Assembly (NCBI GenBank): GCA_001817755.1
Contig: MHIY01000023.1
Location: forward strand, 11,591 to 32,323
Length of the DNA: 20,733 nt
Direction: 5' to 3'
Source of the DNA: Candidatus Colwellbacteria bacterium RIFCSPLOWO2_01_FULL_48_10
Lineage (GTDB): Bacteria; Patescibacteriota; Minisyncoccia; UBA6257; Colwellbacteraceae
How positions within the stretch are numbered: the first letter of the stretch is position 1; each line of letters opens with the position of its first letter. The position numbers and the translations under genes are program-made. The notes under the pieces are model-generated. The model ran no database searches. It was not told where the DNA came from and worked only from the letters and a program-made list of their open reading frames with translations. Below, one piece after another: positions 1-7,675 of this stretch.

Positions 1-2
1 TC

Positions 3-1145
3 AACGATCCCTTGGCCGAGTGCAAAAAGTGCAAGAACCGTTTTCGGGCGGACCAGCTGGCGGATGCGAAGAAGTGCCCGAACTGCGACGGTGAGCTTGG
101 CGCGGCGCGGCAGTTCAACCTGATGCTGAAGACCTTCCTTGGTCCGGCCGAAGAAAAAGCGAACGAGGTTTATTTCCGTCCTGAGACGGCGCAGGCGATG
201 TTCGTGAATTTCAAAAACATACTAGACTCGATGCGTCCGAGGTTGCCTTTTGGCATCGCGCAGATCGGCAAGGCGTTCCGCAACGAGATCACGCCGGGGA
301 ACTTCATCTTCCGCACGCGCGAATTCGAGCAGATGGAGATTGAGTACTTCTTTAATCCCGCTAAGCGGGATTCGCGGATTAGCGCTGATTTAGCGCCGAT
401 TAACGCGGATGGGGAAGAAGGATGGCAGGAAGTTTTTGAATATTGGAGGAAGGAAATGCGGGAGTGGATGCGCTGGCTTGGCCTTTCCGAAAGCCACATC
501 CATGAGCTTGATGTTCCGCAGGACGAGCTTGCCCACTACTCGAAGCGGACGATAGACTTCGAATACGACTTTCCGTTCGGCCGGAAGGAGCTTTACGGAC
601 TTGCGTACCGAACTGACTTTGACCTGAAGAATCATCAGGAAAGATCAGGCGAATCGCTTTCTTATCGCGACCCCATAACGAACGAAGTGGTTGTCCCGCA
701 CGTTGTCGAGCCGACTTTTGGCGTCGACCGTACCGTGCTTGCGGTTCTTTGCGAGAGCTATGTGGAAGATGGCGACCCCGTAAAGCCTGACGGCCACGGG
801 GCGGGGCGAGTCTTTCTGAAATTGCCGCCACAGCTTGCGCCTTATAAGGCGGCTGTTTTTCCGCTTCTTGCGAACAAGCCACAGCTGGTTGAGGCCGCGC
901 GCAAGATCTATGCTGATTTGAAAAAAGATTTTGCCGTGGCTTTTGACGACCGTGGAAATGTTGGCAAGAGATATTATGCCCAGGACGAGATCGGGACCCC
1001 GTATTGCATAACGGTCGACTTTGACACGCTCGGCGAGGCGGGATCTGATAAGAAAGATACTGTTACTGTCCGTGACCGCGACACGGCGAAGCAGGAACGA
1101 ATCAAAATATCCGCGCTGAAGGCGTTTATTGCCGCAAAAATCTAG
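3..1145 (+). CDS. glyS: Glycyl-tRNA synthetase (alpha2, class II), 3' part
   Basis: Charges tRNA-Gly with glycine in the cytoplasm. The gene is cut by the window edge: the frame is open from base 3 and about 380 C-terminal residues are present. Visible: two CxxC pairs (CKKC near the start, CPNC about 20 residues on) as in the zinc-binding insertion of single-chain GlyRS; YFRPETAQAMF; class II motif 2 around FRNEITP; motif 3 around FGVDRTVLAVL; and a C-terminal anticodon-binding domain beginning near LKLPPQLAPYKAAVFPL. This is the homodimeric type, not the alpha2beta2 GlyQ/GlyS type. An odd stretch, NPAKRDSRISADLAPINAD (bases 354-410), sits between two conserved blocks and is built from palindromic, near-repeated DNA; it looks like an in-frame insertion. 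The stop lies one base before the M16 peptidase ATG. Confidence 0.96.
   Translation, partial: NDPLAECKKCKNRFRADQLADAKKCPNCDGELGAARQFNLMLKTFLGPAEEKANEVYFRPETAQAMFVNFKNILDSMRPRLPFGIAQIGKAFRNEITPGNFIFRTREFEQMEIEYFFNPAKRDSRISADLAPINADGEEGWQEVFEYWRKEMREWMRWLGLSESHIHELDVPQDELAHYSKRTIDFEYDFPFGRKELYGLAYRTDFDLKNHQERSGESLSYRDPITNEVVVPHVVEPTFGVDRTVLAVLCESYVEDGDPVKPDGHGAGRVFLKLPPQLAPYKAAVFPLLANKPQLVEAARKIYADLKKDFAVAFDDRGNVGKRYYAQDEIGTPYCITVDFDTLGEAGSDKKDTVTVRDRDTAKQERIKISALKAFIAAKI
354..410. repeat. Palindromic repeat-like insertion inside glyS
   Basis: AATCCCGCT (354-362) and AGCGGGATT (364-372) form a perfect 9-bp inverted repeat around one base. It is followed by near-repeats of a roughly 8-11 nt unit (GCGGATTA, GCGCTGATTTA, GCGCCGATTAA, CGCGGAT) that can also fold, with GCGCT/AGCGC at its core. 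The stretch is open in the glyS frame. It falls where GlyRS proteins normally pass directly from the EIEYF block to a short acidic link and the F-E-Y-W block, which suggests DNA inserted into the gene. Confidence 0.6.
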
Positions 1146-1146
1146 A

Positions 1147-2418
1147 ATGGCGTTCAATAAGACAGTTTTAGACAATGGCCTCAAGATAATAACCGCGCCG
1201 CAGCCGGGCAATTTGGCGGTTACTGTGCTGGTCCTGGTTGAGGCTGGATCTAAGTATGAGGCTAAGGATATAAATGGTATTTCGCATTTCCTTGAGCACA
1301 TGTGTTTCAAGGGTACGAAAAAAAGGCCGACAGTTTTGCAAATTACTTCTGAGTTAGACGGCTTGGGCGGGGTCCATAATGCTTTTACCAGTCACGAGTA
1401 CACTGGCTATTACGCCAAGGCCGAAGCGCGTCACTTGGACAAGGTGCTTGACATAGTTTCCGACATTTATCTCAATCCGGTCTTTGACGAAAAGGAGATG
1501 GATAAAGAGCGCGGCGTGATCATAGAAGAGATTAATATGTGCGAGGATGAATTTGGTCATAAAGTCGCAGTGCTTTTCTTAGAGCTTATGTATGGCGATC
1601 AGCCGGCCGGGTGGGATGTCGGTGGAACCAAAGAAAATATAAGGAAGATAACGTGCGCAGATATGATGAAATACAGAAGCGAGCATTATTTGCCTCAGGC
1701 CACCATAGTGGCGGTTGCCGGTTCTTTTGATGAGCCCGCGCTTCTGGATAAGATCAAAGCGACTTTCGGAGCCATGCCTAAGGGTAACAAAGTTGGCAAG
1801 GTGAAAACTACGGAGTCTCAAAAAAAACCGGAGATATTACTGAGCGAAAAGAAGCTTGAACAGACGCACATTATGTTGGGAGTCCGTGCGTATGACGCTT
1901 TTGACGACCGACGCTTTGCTTTAGATGTTCTCTCGGGCGTTCTTGGTCTCGGCATGAGTTCCCGCCTTTTCCAGGAGGTTCGTGAGAAGCTGGGAGCGGC
2001 ATACTATATCAGTTCCAGCACGGATCTTTACACCGATCATGGTTATCTGGCGGTTGCGGCGGGAATCGACCGCAAGAAATTTCAAGTTGTTATATCTGCG
2101 ATCATTGGAGAATTTAAAAAATTAAGGGATGAATTGGTTCCGAATGATGAGTTGGAAAAAGTGAAGAACCATATTGCCGGCAATCTTACCTTGGGTCTTG
2201 AGACCTCCAATAGTTTGGCTAATTTTTACGGCATACAGGAGCTTGTAGAGAAGGCGATTATGACTCCGGCACAGATTATAGAACGTTTCAATGCGGTTAC
2301 GTCGGAAGAAATCAGGAATGTGGCCAGGGATATTTTCAAGAACGAAAAATTAAATCTAGCGGTTTTGGGACCAGCTGAGGATAAAGCGATGCTGGAGGCT
2401 TGGCTGAAATTGGATTAG
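1147..2418 (+). CDS. M16 family zinc metallopeptidase (processing-peptidase-like)
   Basis: A 423-residue M16 peptidase (pitrilysin/processing peptidase superfamily, probably M16B), which would degrade or process peptides. The inverted zinc motif HFLEH is at residues 47-51 (H47 and H51 ligands, E50 catalytic base), and the third ligand is E127 in ERGVIIEEI, at the usual 77-residue spacing from E50. The C-terminal half keeps the substrate-binding R/Y block SRLFQEVREKLGAAYY. Length fits one subunit with two homologous halves. No signal peptide is visible, so it is probably cytoplasmic or peripheral. The ATG at 1147 is preferred over an in-frame TTG at 1129 because it lies one base after the glyS stop and the family N-terminus begins there. 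Probably co-transcribed with glyS. Confidence 0.93.
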   Translation: MAFNKTVLDNGLKIITAPQPGNLAVTVLVLVEAGSKYEAKDINGISHFLEHMCFKGTKKRPTVLQITSELDGLGGVHNAFTSHEYTGYYAKAEARHLDKVLDIVSDIYLNPVFDEKEMDKERGVIIEEINMCEDEFGHKVAVLFLELMYGDQPAGWDVGGTKENIRKITCADMMKYRSEHYLPQATIVAVAGSFDEPALLDKIKATFGAMPKGNKVGKVKTTESQKKPEILLSEKKLEQTHIMLGVRAYDAFDDRRFALDVLSGVLGLGMSSRLFQEVREKLGAAYYISSSTDLYTDHGYLAVAAGIDRKKFQVVISAIIGEFKKLRDELVPNDELEKVKNHIAGNLTLGLETSNSLANFYGIQELVEKAIMTPAQIIERFNAVTSEEIRNVARDIFKNEKLNLAVLGPAEDKAMLEAWLKLD

Positions 2419-2436
2419 TATTGAGGGGAACTAAAG

Positions 2437-3468
2437 ATGAACCTGAAAGTCGAAATATCCTGGGCCAGCCTTTGGAAGGTGCTGGCGATGGCGGGCGCGG
2501 TACTCGTGGCCTATAGGCTCCGCGAGGTGGTTTTGGCGGTCTTGCTGTCGGTTTTTATATCAACGGCGCTGGCCGGAGTCGTTTCGCGGCTTGAAAAAAT
2601 GCGCCTGCCCAGGATGCTCGCGACCATTATGGTCTTTGTTTTTGGCTTGGCGGTCATCGCATTCCTCATCTATACGGTCATACCTATCGCGCTCATAGAA
2701 CTAAACTCATTACTGAGCAACCTTAATGGAACCATCACCAAGGTTCTTGGCTCCGACGCGTCTTCCAAGATCAGCCGGCTTGTCGATCCTAGCCTTGGTA
2801 ATTTAGCTGGCGTGCTTCTGGCCGGGAATGCGCCGCTCCTCGATATAATCGGTCTTTTCCTCGGCGGAGCCACTTATTTCTTCACTGTACTAGTACTTTC
2901 TTTTTACCTTACGGTTAGTCGTAACGGAGTGAGAGATTTCTTGCGCGCGGTTTTGCCGGCCTCAGTGGAAAACAGGATCATAGGCATATACGAGCGGACA
3001 GCGCGGAAGATTGGCCTCTGGTTCCACGCCCAGATGGTCGTGAGTCTTATCGTAGCCGTGATGGTCTCGCTTGGCCTGTGGCTCATGGGCGTAAGATACA
3101 GCCTGATCTTGGGTGTGTTCGCGGCGGTCTTTGAGCTTGTGCCGGTCATGGGGCCGATATTTTCCGGCGCGCTCGCGGTCATCATCGCCGCCGCGCAATC
3201 GTGGACCCTGGGCCTCTACGCTTTCATATTGTTCCTCATCATCCAGCAATTAGAGAGCAATGTGCTCGTTCCGCTGATGATGAAGCGCGCGATCGAGATC
3301 CACCCAGTTGTGATATTGATATCGCTTCTGGGAGGGGTTAAACTGGCCGGTTTTGTGGGCATGTTGCTCGCCATTCCCGCGGCGGTGATCATAGTGGAGC
3401 TCTTGGACGAGTGGTCGCACAGCAAGGCGCCGAAACCAGACATAATTCCGACAAACAATGCAAAATAA
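2437..3468 (+). CDS. AI-2E/PerM family membrane transporter
   Basis: A 343-residue polytopic membrane protein of the AI-2E (TqsA/PerM) family. Hydrophobic helices occupy about residues 12-50, 60-85, 130-165, 195-260 and 280-325. The central soluble stretch (about 85-130) and the late block FELVPVMGPIFSGALAVI are typical of the family. Members have been linked to autoinducer-2 export or ion/proton-coupled antiport; the substrate here cannot be inferred. The gene starts 18 nt after the peptidase stop and has a visible Shine-Dalgarno (AGGGGA at about 2424-2429, 7 nt before ATG). Its last 11 bases overlap the start of metG, so it is probably in the same operon. Confidence 0.92.
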   Translation: MNLKVEISWASLWKVLAMAGAVLVAYRLREVVLAVLLSVFISTALAGVVSRLEKMRLPRMLATIMVFVFGLAVIAFLIYTVIPIALIELNSLLSNLNGTITKVLGSDASSKISRLVDPSLGNLAGVLLAGNAPLLDIIGLFLGGATYFFTVLVLSFYLTVSRNGVRDFLRAVLPASVENRIIGIYERTARKIGLWFHAQMVVSLIVAVMVSLGLWLMGVRYSLILGVFAAVFELVPVMGPIFSGALAVIIAAAQSWTLGLYAFILFLIIQQLESNVLVPLMMKRAIEIHPVVILISLLGGVKLAGFVGMLLAIPAAVIIVELLDEWSHSKAPKPDIIPTNNAK

Positions 3469-4900
3469 GTTTTTCATAACAACGACGCTTCCGTATGTGA
3501 ACGACAAGCCCCATCTCGGCTTCGCGCTCGAGATAATCCAAGCGGACATCATTGCGCGCTATCATGTTTTGATGGGCGATGAGGTTGTGTTTAATTTCGG
3601 CACCGACGAGCATGGCGTAAAGATTTACCGCAAAGCCCAGGAACAGGGCAAAGATACGCAGGCATATGTGGACGAATATGCTGCCAAGTTCGACGCCCTG
3701 AAGAAAGGCCTGAATCTGAGTTATACGAATTTTATCCGCACTAGCGACCCGAAACACAAGGCGGCGGCGCAGGAATTCTGGAAGATATGCGAGAAAAACG
3801 GCGATATCTATAAGCAGATATACAAGGTTAAGTATTGTGTCGGCTGTGAACTGGAGAAGACCGATTCCGAATTGTTGGACGGAAAGTGCCCGATACATCC
3901 GAATATGGCCATCGAGAATATCGAGGAAGAGAATTACTTTTTTCGGTGGTCGAAGCATCAGAAACCTTTATTGGACTTCTATACTGCGAATCCCGATTTC
4001 GTAATACCAGACTTCCGTTTCAATGAGATAAAGAAGTTTGTCGAGGGAGGCTTGAAAGATTTCAGCATCTCCAGGCTAAAGACCAAGATGCCGTGGGGCA
4101 TCCCCGTGCCGGGGGATGATGCGCAGGTTATGTATGTTTGGTTCGACGCGCTCATAAATTATGTTTCTACGCTCGGCTGGCCATCCGACGAAAAACGATT
4201 TACCGAGTTTTGGGGAACAAGAGATAAGCGAAACGCCGTGCAAATTGCCGGCAAGGACAATCTGCGTCAGCAATCCGCGATGTGGCAGGGGATGCTTTTG
4301 TCTGCCGGGCTGCCCCTATCGAAGCACATTATCATCCACGGCTTTATAAACAGCGGCGGACAAAAAATGTCGAAGAGTTTAGGGAATGTTATCGACCCGT
4401 TCGAGGTGGTGGAGAAATTCGGCACCGATGCGCTCCGCTATTGGGTCGCAAAAGAAGCAAACACTTTCGAGGACAGCGATTTTACCTGGGACAAGTTTAA
4501 GGAAAGCTATAACGCGGATCTCGCGAACGGTTTGGGCAACCTTACGAGCCGGATAACTAAAATGGCGGCAACTAATCTGACCGAACCCGTTTCCATTCTT
4601 GTCGATACGATTCCAGACTCCTTCAAGGCGGCGATAGAGGTTTTTGATATTAAGAAGGCGGCCGGAATAGTCTGGGCCGAAATATCCACACTTGATTTAC
4701 TGATCCAAGAGACTAAGCCTTTCGCGCTCGCGAAGACCGACCCGGCTAAAGCCAAAGACATCATTAAAAATCTAGTGATCCGCCTCTACAACATTGGCCG
4801 GATGCTGAACCCGATTTTGCCCGAAACGTCGGAGACGATAAAGACGCTGATACAGGAGAACAAGTTCCCGGAAAAGCCGTTGTTTCCAAGAATTGATTAA
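3458..4900 (+). CDS. metG: Methionyl-tRNA synthetase
   Basis: Charges tRNA-Met with methionine (class I aaRS). Visible: the N-terminal TLPYVNDKPHLGF with HIGH-type motif HLGF at residues 19-22; a zinc knuckle C127-x2-C130 and C144-x2-H147, the C/C/C/H arrangement of Thermus-type MetRS; EENYFFRWSKHQ; and KMSKS at residues 303-307. At 480 residues it has the catalytic core and the helical anticodon-binding domain but lacks the C-terminal EMAP-II/Trbp111-like tRNA-binding domain of longer MetRS enzymes. The start overlaps the end of the AI-2E gene by 11 nt, and the stop precedes the next ATG by one base, so translational coupling is likely. Confidence 0.96.
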   Translation: MQNKFFITTTLPYVNDKPHLGFALEIIQADIIARYHVLMGDEVVFNFGTDEHGVKIYRKAQEQGKDTQAYVDEYAAKFDALKKGLNLSYTNFIRTSDPKHKAAAQEFWKICEKNGDIYKQIYKVKYCVGCELEKTDSELLDGKCPIHPNMAIENIEEENYFFRWSKHQKPLLDFYTANPDFVIPDFRFNEIKKFVEGGLKDFSISRLKTKMPWGIPVPGDDAQVMYVWFDALINYVSTLGWPSDEKRFTEFWGTRDKRNAVQIAGKDNLRQQSAMWQGMLLSAGLPLSKHIIIHGFINSGGQKMSKSLGNVIDPFEVVEKFGTDALRYWVAKEANTFEDSDFTWDKFKESYNADLANGLGNLTSRITKMAATNLTEPVSILVDTIPDSFKAAIEVFDIKKAAGIVWAEISTLDLLIQETKPFALAKTDPAKAKDIIKNLVIRLYNIGRMLNPILPETSETIKTLIQENKFPEKPLFPRID

Positions 4901-4901
4901 A

Positions 4902-5339
4902 ATGGACATCAAGAAAAGGATAAAAGAGGTCTTGGACAGAGGCCATCTGATGAGTTTAGGAATATCGGACGAAGCGGGCGTATGGGTGGCCGATGTCATA
5001 TATATCCATGACGATATTTTCAATATATATTGGATGTCCGATCCCGCCGCACGTCATTCATGGGCTGTTATCAGAAACAAACAAGTTGCCGGCACGATCA
5101 CCATCAGCAACAAAAGCAAGGAACTTAATTTAGGCATTCAGTTTCACGGTTTGGCAGAAAAAATAGATGGCCCTCGCTATGATTTGGCGGTGAAGCATCG
5201 CATGAAGAGGGGGCATCCTGTGCCAAAAGAGACAGAGGATGTTTTGCAAGGAGATTCTTGGTATATACTAAAACCAAAGATGATTCAGCTGATTGATGAG
5301 GTGAATTTTGGCTTTGATAAACAAACATTGGAACTATGA
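4902..5339 (+). CDS. Pyridoxamine 5'-phosphate oxidase-like FMN-binding split-barrel protein
   Basis: A 145-residue protein of the flavin-reductase/PPOX-like split beta-barrel superfamily, close to the YhbP-type group. Supporting sequence: a helix followed by LMSLGISDEAGVWVADVIYIHDD; the FMN-phosphate-contact-like stretch MSDPAARHSWAVIRNKQVAGTI; GIQFHGLAEKI; and the C-terminal WYILKPKMIQLIDEVNFGFDKQ, which resembles family ends. Such proteins usually bind FMN or F420 and carry out redox reactions on small molecules; the substrate is unknown. The ATG at 4902 is chosen because it lies one base after the metG stop; the TTG at 4893 would overlap metG. Its stop overlaps the SDR start (ATGA), which suggests that the two redox genes are translated together. 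Confidence 0.82.
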   Translation: MDIKKRIKEVLDRGHLMSLGISDEAGVWVADVIYIHDDIFNIYWMSDPAARHSWAVIRNKQVAGTITISNKSKELNLGIQFHGLAEKIDGPRYDLAVKHRMKRGHPVPKETEDVLQGDSWYILKPKMIQLIDEVNFGFDKQTLEL

Positions 5340-6055
5340 AATTTAAGAACAATGTGGCGATAGTAACTGGCGGGTCTCGGGGTATTGGCCTGGGCATAGT
5401 TGAGGCATTTATTAACGAAGGAGCAACAGTGATCGTGGCTAGCAGGAATGAGCCAGATGCAAAAAACAATAATATCCATTTCATTAAAACAGATGTCCGT
5501 AGAGAAAAGGACATCAAGGCGTTGGTCAATAAGGTTGTAAGAGATTTCGGAAAGATCGATATCGTAGTAAATAATGCCGGTATATATCTGGACGAAAACA
5601 TAGACACGATGTCTTTGGATTTATTCAGGGATATTATGGATACAAATTTCACGAGTACTTTCATGCTGACGAAAGAGTTGGCGCCGCATCTTAAAAAAAC
5701 CGGAGGAAATATTATCAATATCGGCTCGCGAAGGGGTCTGCAGCCGCTTATAGACGGCCCTATTTATGCCGCAGCCAAAGCGGCAGTTATCAATTTTACC
5801 AAGGGTTCAGCGTTAGTTTACGCAAAAGATGGTATAAGGATTAACTGTATTTGCCCGGGGCCTATTGATACCGAAGGGGTGGGATCTGTGTTTGATAATA
5901 AAGATGAGCTAAGAGAGTTTTTAATTTCAAATCCCCTAAGGAAGATCGGCACACCAGGAGACGTGGCTAAACTTGCCGTGTTTCTGGCTTCCGAAGACGC
6001 TTCTTTCATAACTGGAGGGATATACACCGTTGACGGAGGCTCATCGCTGATCTAA
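5336..6055 (+). CDS. Short-chain dehydrogenase/reductase (classical SDR)
   Basis: A 239-residue NAD(P)-dependent oxidoreductase with a Rossmann fold. Visible: the cofactor motif TGGSRGIG at residues 11-18, NNAG at 89-92, the catalytic Ser131 in INIGS, the Tyr144-x3-Lys148 pair in YAAAK, and the C-terminal block FITGGIYTVDGGSSL. Length and motifs fit FabG-like classical SDRs, but SDR substrates cannot be assigned from motifs. The absence of other fatty-acid genes argues against calling it fabG. R15 after GGS is compatible with NADPH preference. It is coupled by a 4-nt overlap to the flavin-binding gene upstream, so the two may act in one redox step. Confidence 0.93.
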   Translation: MKFKNNVAIVTGGSRGIGLGIVEAFINEGATVIVASRNEPDAKNNNIHFIKTDVRREKDIKALVNKVVRDFGKIDIVVNNAGIYLDENIDTMSLDLFRDIMDTNFTSTFMLTKELAPHLKKTGGNIINIGSRRGLQPLIDGPIYAAAKAAVINFTKGSALVYAKDGIRINCICPGPIDTEGVGSVFDNKDELREFLISNPLRKIGTPGDVAKLAVFLASEDASFITGGIYTVDGGSSLI

Positions 6056-6068
6056 TTTTGTTAATATC

Positions 6069-6254
6069 ATGCCCAAGTTAATCGATGTCCATACTCATAC
6101 GCATTTGGTCCCGATTTTTGTTTACAAAAACCGAGGATCCTCGATTTCAAATCAAATCGTCCCGATTCCGTTCTTGTGGAGCGAGATTACGAAATCGAGG
6201 ATCCTCGGTGAAGATTTGAATGAAATCGGGACAGCTCACCTTACCCATGTCTAG
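6069..6254 (+). pseudogene. Truncated TatD-like start (MPKLIDVHTHTHL) running into an inverted-repeat element
   Basis: The first 13 codons repeat the start of the intact tatD downstream: MPKLIDVHTHTHL against MSRLIDVHAHIHF, with most nucleotide differences at third codon positions. Homology stops where the GTCCCGATTT end of the inverted-repeat element begins (6108). The remaining 48 codons are translated element sequence with no known domain. The stop TAG (6252-6254) lies inside the first codons of the real tatD (ATG at 6247) in another frame. If translated, this leader ORF could couple tatD expression. I read it as the remnant of a duplicated or disrupted gene start rather than a functional protein. 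Confidence 0.6.
6108..6232. repeat. 125-bp inverted-repeat (MITE-like) element
   Basis: The ends are GTCCCGATTT (6108-6117) and AAATCGGGAC (6223-6232), perfect inverted copies. Inside, an 18-bp perfect inverted pair (6130-6147 and 6192-6209), itself built on the palindrome CGAGGATCCTCG, brackets the centre. A third copy of GTCCCGATT lies at 6159-6167. The element has no coding capacity of its own and sits directly upstream of the tatD start. No clear target-site duplication is visible. Confidence 0.75.
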
Positions 6255-7125
6255 GTTAATTGACGTTCACGCCCATATTCACTTTGCGGCTTATCCGGAT
6301 TCGAAGGAAGTGATAGATCGCTCGCTTGCGGCTGGTGTTTGGCTCGTGAATGTCGGTACTCAGCGCGATACCTCTAAAGGAGCGGTTGAAACTGCTGAGA
6401 AGTATCAAGAGGGCGTCTATGCGGCAATCGGGCTCCACCCGATACATACCGACAAGTCATACCACGACGAGAAGGAGCTTGGCCCCTCCGTGGCTGAAGC
6501 TAAGGAAGGCAAGGGTGGCTTTACCTCGCGGGGGGAAGTGTTTGACTACGAATATTACAAGAAGCTTGGCGTGAGCAAAAAAGTTGTGGCGATAGGCGAA
6601 TGCGGACTCGATTACTATCGAGTCCCGCAGACTCACGCAGACGGAACGCAGACTAACACAGAAGAAATCCAGAGAAAACAGAAAGATGCGTTCGAGGCGC
6701 AGATAAAGCTGTCTCACGAGCTACAGAAGCCACTCATGATCCATTGCCGCAGCGCCTTCCCAGATCTTATTTCTTTGTTAAAAGTTAATAGTCAAAAGTT
6801 AAATGTTATTCCTGGAATAGTACACTTTTTCACCGGCACTCCGGAAGACGCCCAACAACTGAAAGAATTAGGATTCTATTTTTCCTTCGGCGGGGTCACG
6901 ACCTTCACGAAAGATTACGATGAGGCGATCAATGTGATAGGCATCGACCGAATCGTCCTCGAGACCGATGCGCCATATGTTGCGCCCGCACCATTTCGCG
7001 GGAAGCGCAACGAGCCGATTTACATAGAGCACACCGCCCGCGCGATAGGCGAGAAGCTTGACCTTAGCTTCGAAGCTGTCTGCGAAAAGACCGTCGCAAA
7101 CGCAAGGAGAGTCTTGAAAATCTGA
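6247..7125 (+). CDS. tatD: TatD family metal-dependent hydrolase (DNase)
   Basis: A 292-residue TIM-barrel hydrolase; TatD enzymes are Mg-dependent deoxyribonucleases/3'-5' exonucleases. Expected metal ligands are present: H8 and H10 in DVHAH, E118 in GECGLDYY, H166 in MIHCR, H193 in VHFFTGT and D241 in ETDAPY. The ATG at 6247 is preferred over the in-frame ATG at 6220, which lies inside the inverted-repeat element and adds no conserved residues; no Shine-Dalgarno is seen. Two stretches look like in-frame repeat insertions: VPQTHADGTQTNTEE after the GLDYY block (three CGCAGAC copies) and KVNSQKLNV before the HFFTGT block. It ends in a one-base overlap with the phosphatase gene. Confidence 0.93.
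   Translation: MSRLIDVHAHIHFAAYPDSKEVIDRSLAAGVWLVNVGTQRDTSKGAVETAEKYQEGVYAAIGLHPIHTDKSYHDEKELGPSVAEAKEGKGGFTSRGEVFDYEYYKKLGVSKKVVAIGECGLDYYRVPQTHADGTQTNTEEIQRKQKDAFEAQIKLSHELQKPLMIHCRSAFPDLISLLKVNSQKLNVIPGIVHFFTGTPEDAQQLKELGFYFSFGGVTTFTKDYDEAINVIGIDRIVLETDAPYVAPAPFRGKRNEPIYIEHTARAIGEKLDLSFEAVCEKTVANARRVLKI
6626..6653. repeat. Direct-repeat insertion in tatD (three CGCAGAC copies)
   Basis: CGCAGAC occurs at 6626-6632, 6636-6642 and 6647-6653, a 10-11 nt period. It encodes the hydrophilic stretch PQTHADGTQTN between GLDYY and the QRKQKDAFEAQI helix, where TatD proteins normally have a shorter link. It is read in frame without disrupting the catalytic residues. Confidence 0.5.
6781..6804. repeat. 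AAAGTTA repeat-like insertion in tatD
   Basis: Two near copies of AAAGTTAA (6781-6788 and 6795-6802), separated by a tagtca-type spacer, encode KVNSQKLN. They lie between the helix after MIHCR and the beta strand leading to VHFFTGT, a surface-loop position. The low-complexity A/T-rich sequence contrasts with the flanking coding DNA. Confidence 0.4.
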
Positions 7126-7631
7126 TGAAAATATATTTTGTGCGGCATGGTGAGACGGATATGAATAAATTGAAACTACTCATGGGTAGGCGCATTGACC
7201 CGTCCCTTAATGCTGCCGGACGGGAACAGGCCGCGGAGCTTTCGAGGCAAATCGGTTTTGATTATGATGTGATATTTTCGTCGCCGCTCAAGCGGGCTAT
7301 GGAAACAGCGCAGATATTAAAAGGCGACTCAAAGACCCCGCTTATAACCCGCGAAGAGTTGACTGAAAAAGATCTTGGGTCGATGAGCGGCAAGAAGTGG
7401 GAGGAAACTCATCTCAAATCAAAATTCGATCATAGTCCGTTCGGCGGGGAGTCTCCGCACGACATGAGTATTCGCCTGAAATTCTTCATGGACGATGTTA
7501 AGAAAGATCATGCTCACAAGAAAGTGCTTGCCGTTACCCATGGCGGAGTGATAAGGATGCTCCATCGCATCTTTCACGATAAAGAAATAGACCATATTCC
7601 GAATACCTCAGTCCACGAGTTTGAGATATAG
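7125..7631 (+). CDS. Histidine phosphatase family (phosphoglycerate-mutase-like) protein
   Basis: A 168-residue branch-1 histidine phosphatase. Visible catalytic residues: R7, H8, G9 and E10 in the RHGET motif (H8 is the phospho-acceptor), R57 in SPLKRAMETA, E81 in REELTEKDLG and H139 in AVTHGGVIR. Length and the DPSLNAAGREQA block fit small single-domain phosphatases of the GpmB/CobC-like group. The substrate (sugar phosphate, nucleotide or protein) cannot be told from sequence. The ATG shares its first base with the tatD stop (TGATG), so it is translated from the same message. Confidence 0.92.
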   Translation: MKIYFVRHGETDMNKLKLLMGRRIDPSLNAAGREQAAELSRQIGFDYDVIFSSPLKRAMETAQILKGDSKTPLITREELTEKDLGSMSGKKWEETHLKSKFDHSPFGGESPHDMSIRLKFFMDDVKKDHAHKKVLAVTHGGVIRMLHRIFHDKEIDHIPNTSVHEFEI

Positions 7632-7661
7632 TCTTGGGCTGGTTAATGAGCAAAAAATGAG

Positions 7662-7675
7662 TAGAATTCAGTATT
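7662..7675 (+). promoter_or_regulatory. Candidate leaderless promoter of leuS
   Basis: TAGAAT (7662-7667) lies 8 nt before the leuS ATG, so transcription would begin at or just before the start codon. No Shine-Dalgarno is visible, and no good -35 is seen at normal spacing. Confidence 0.4.

Noticed and set aside
400..882. Long minus-strand ORF inside glyS
   Set aside because: Antisense shadow of a conserved gene with Arg/Ser/Pro-rich composition.
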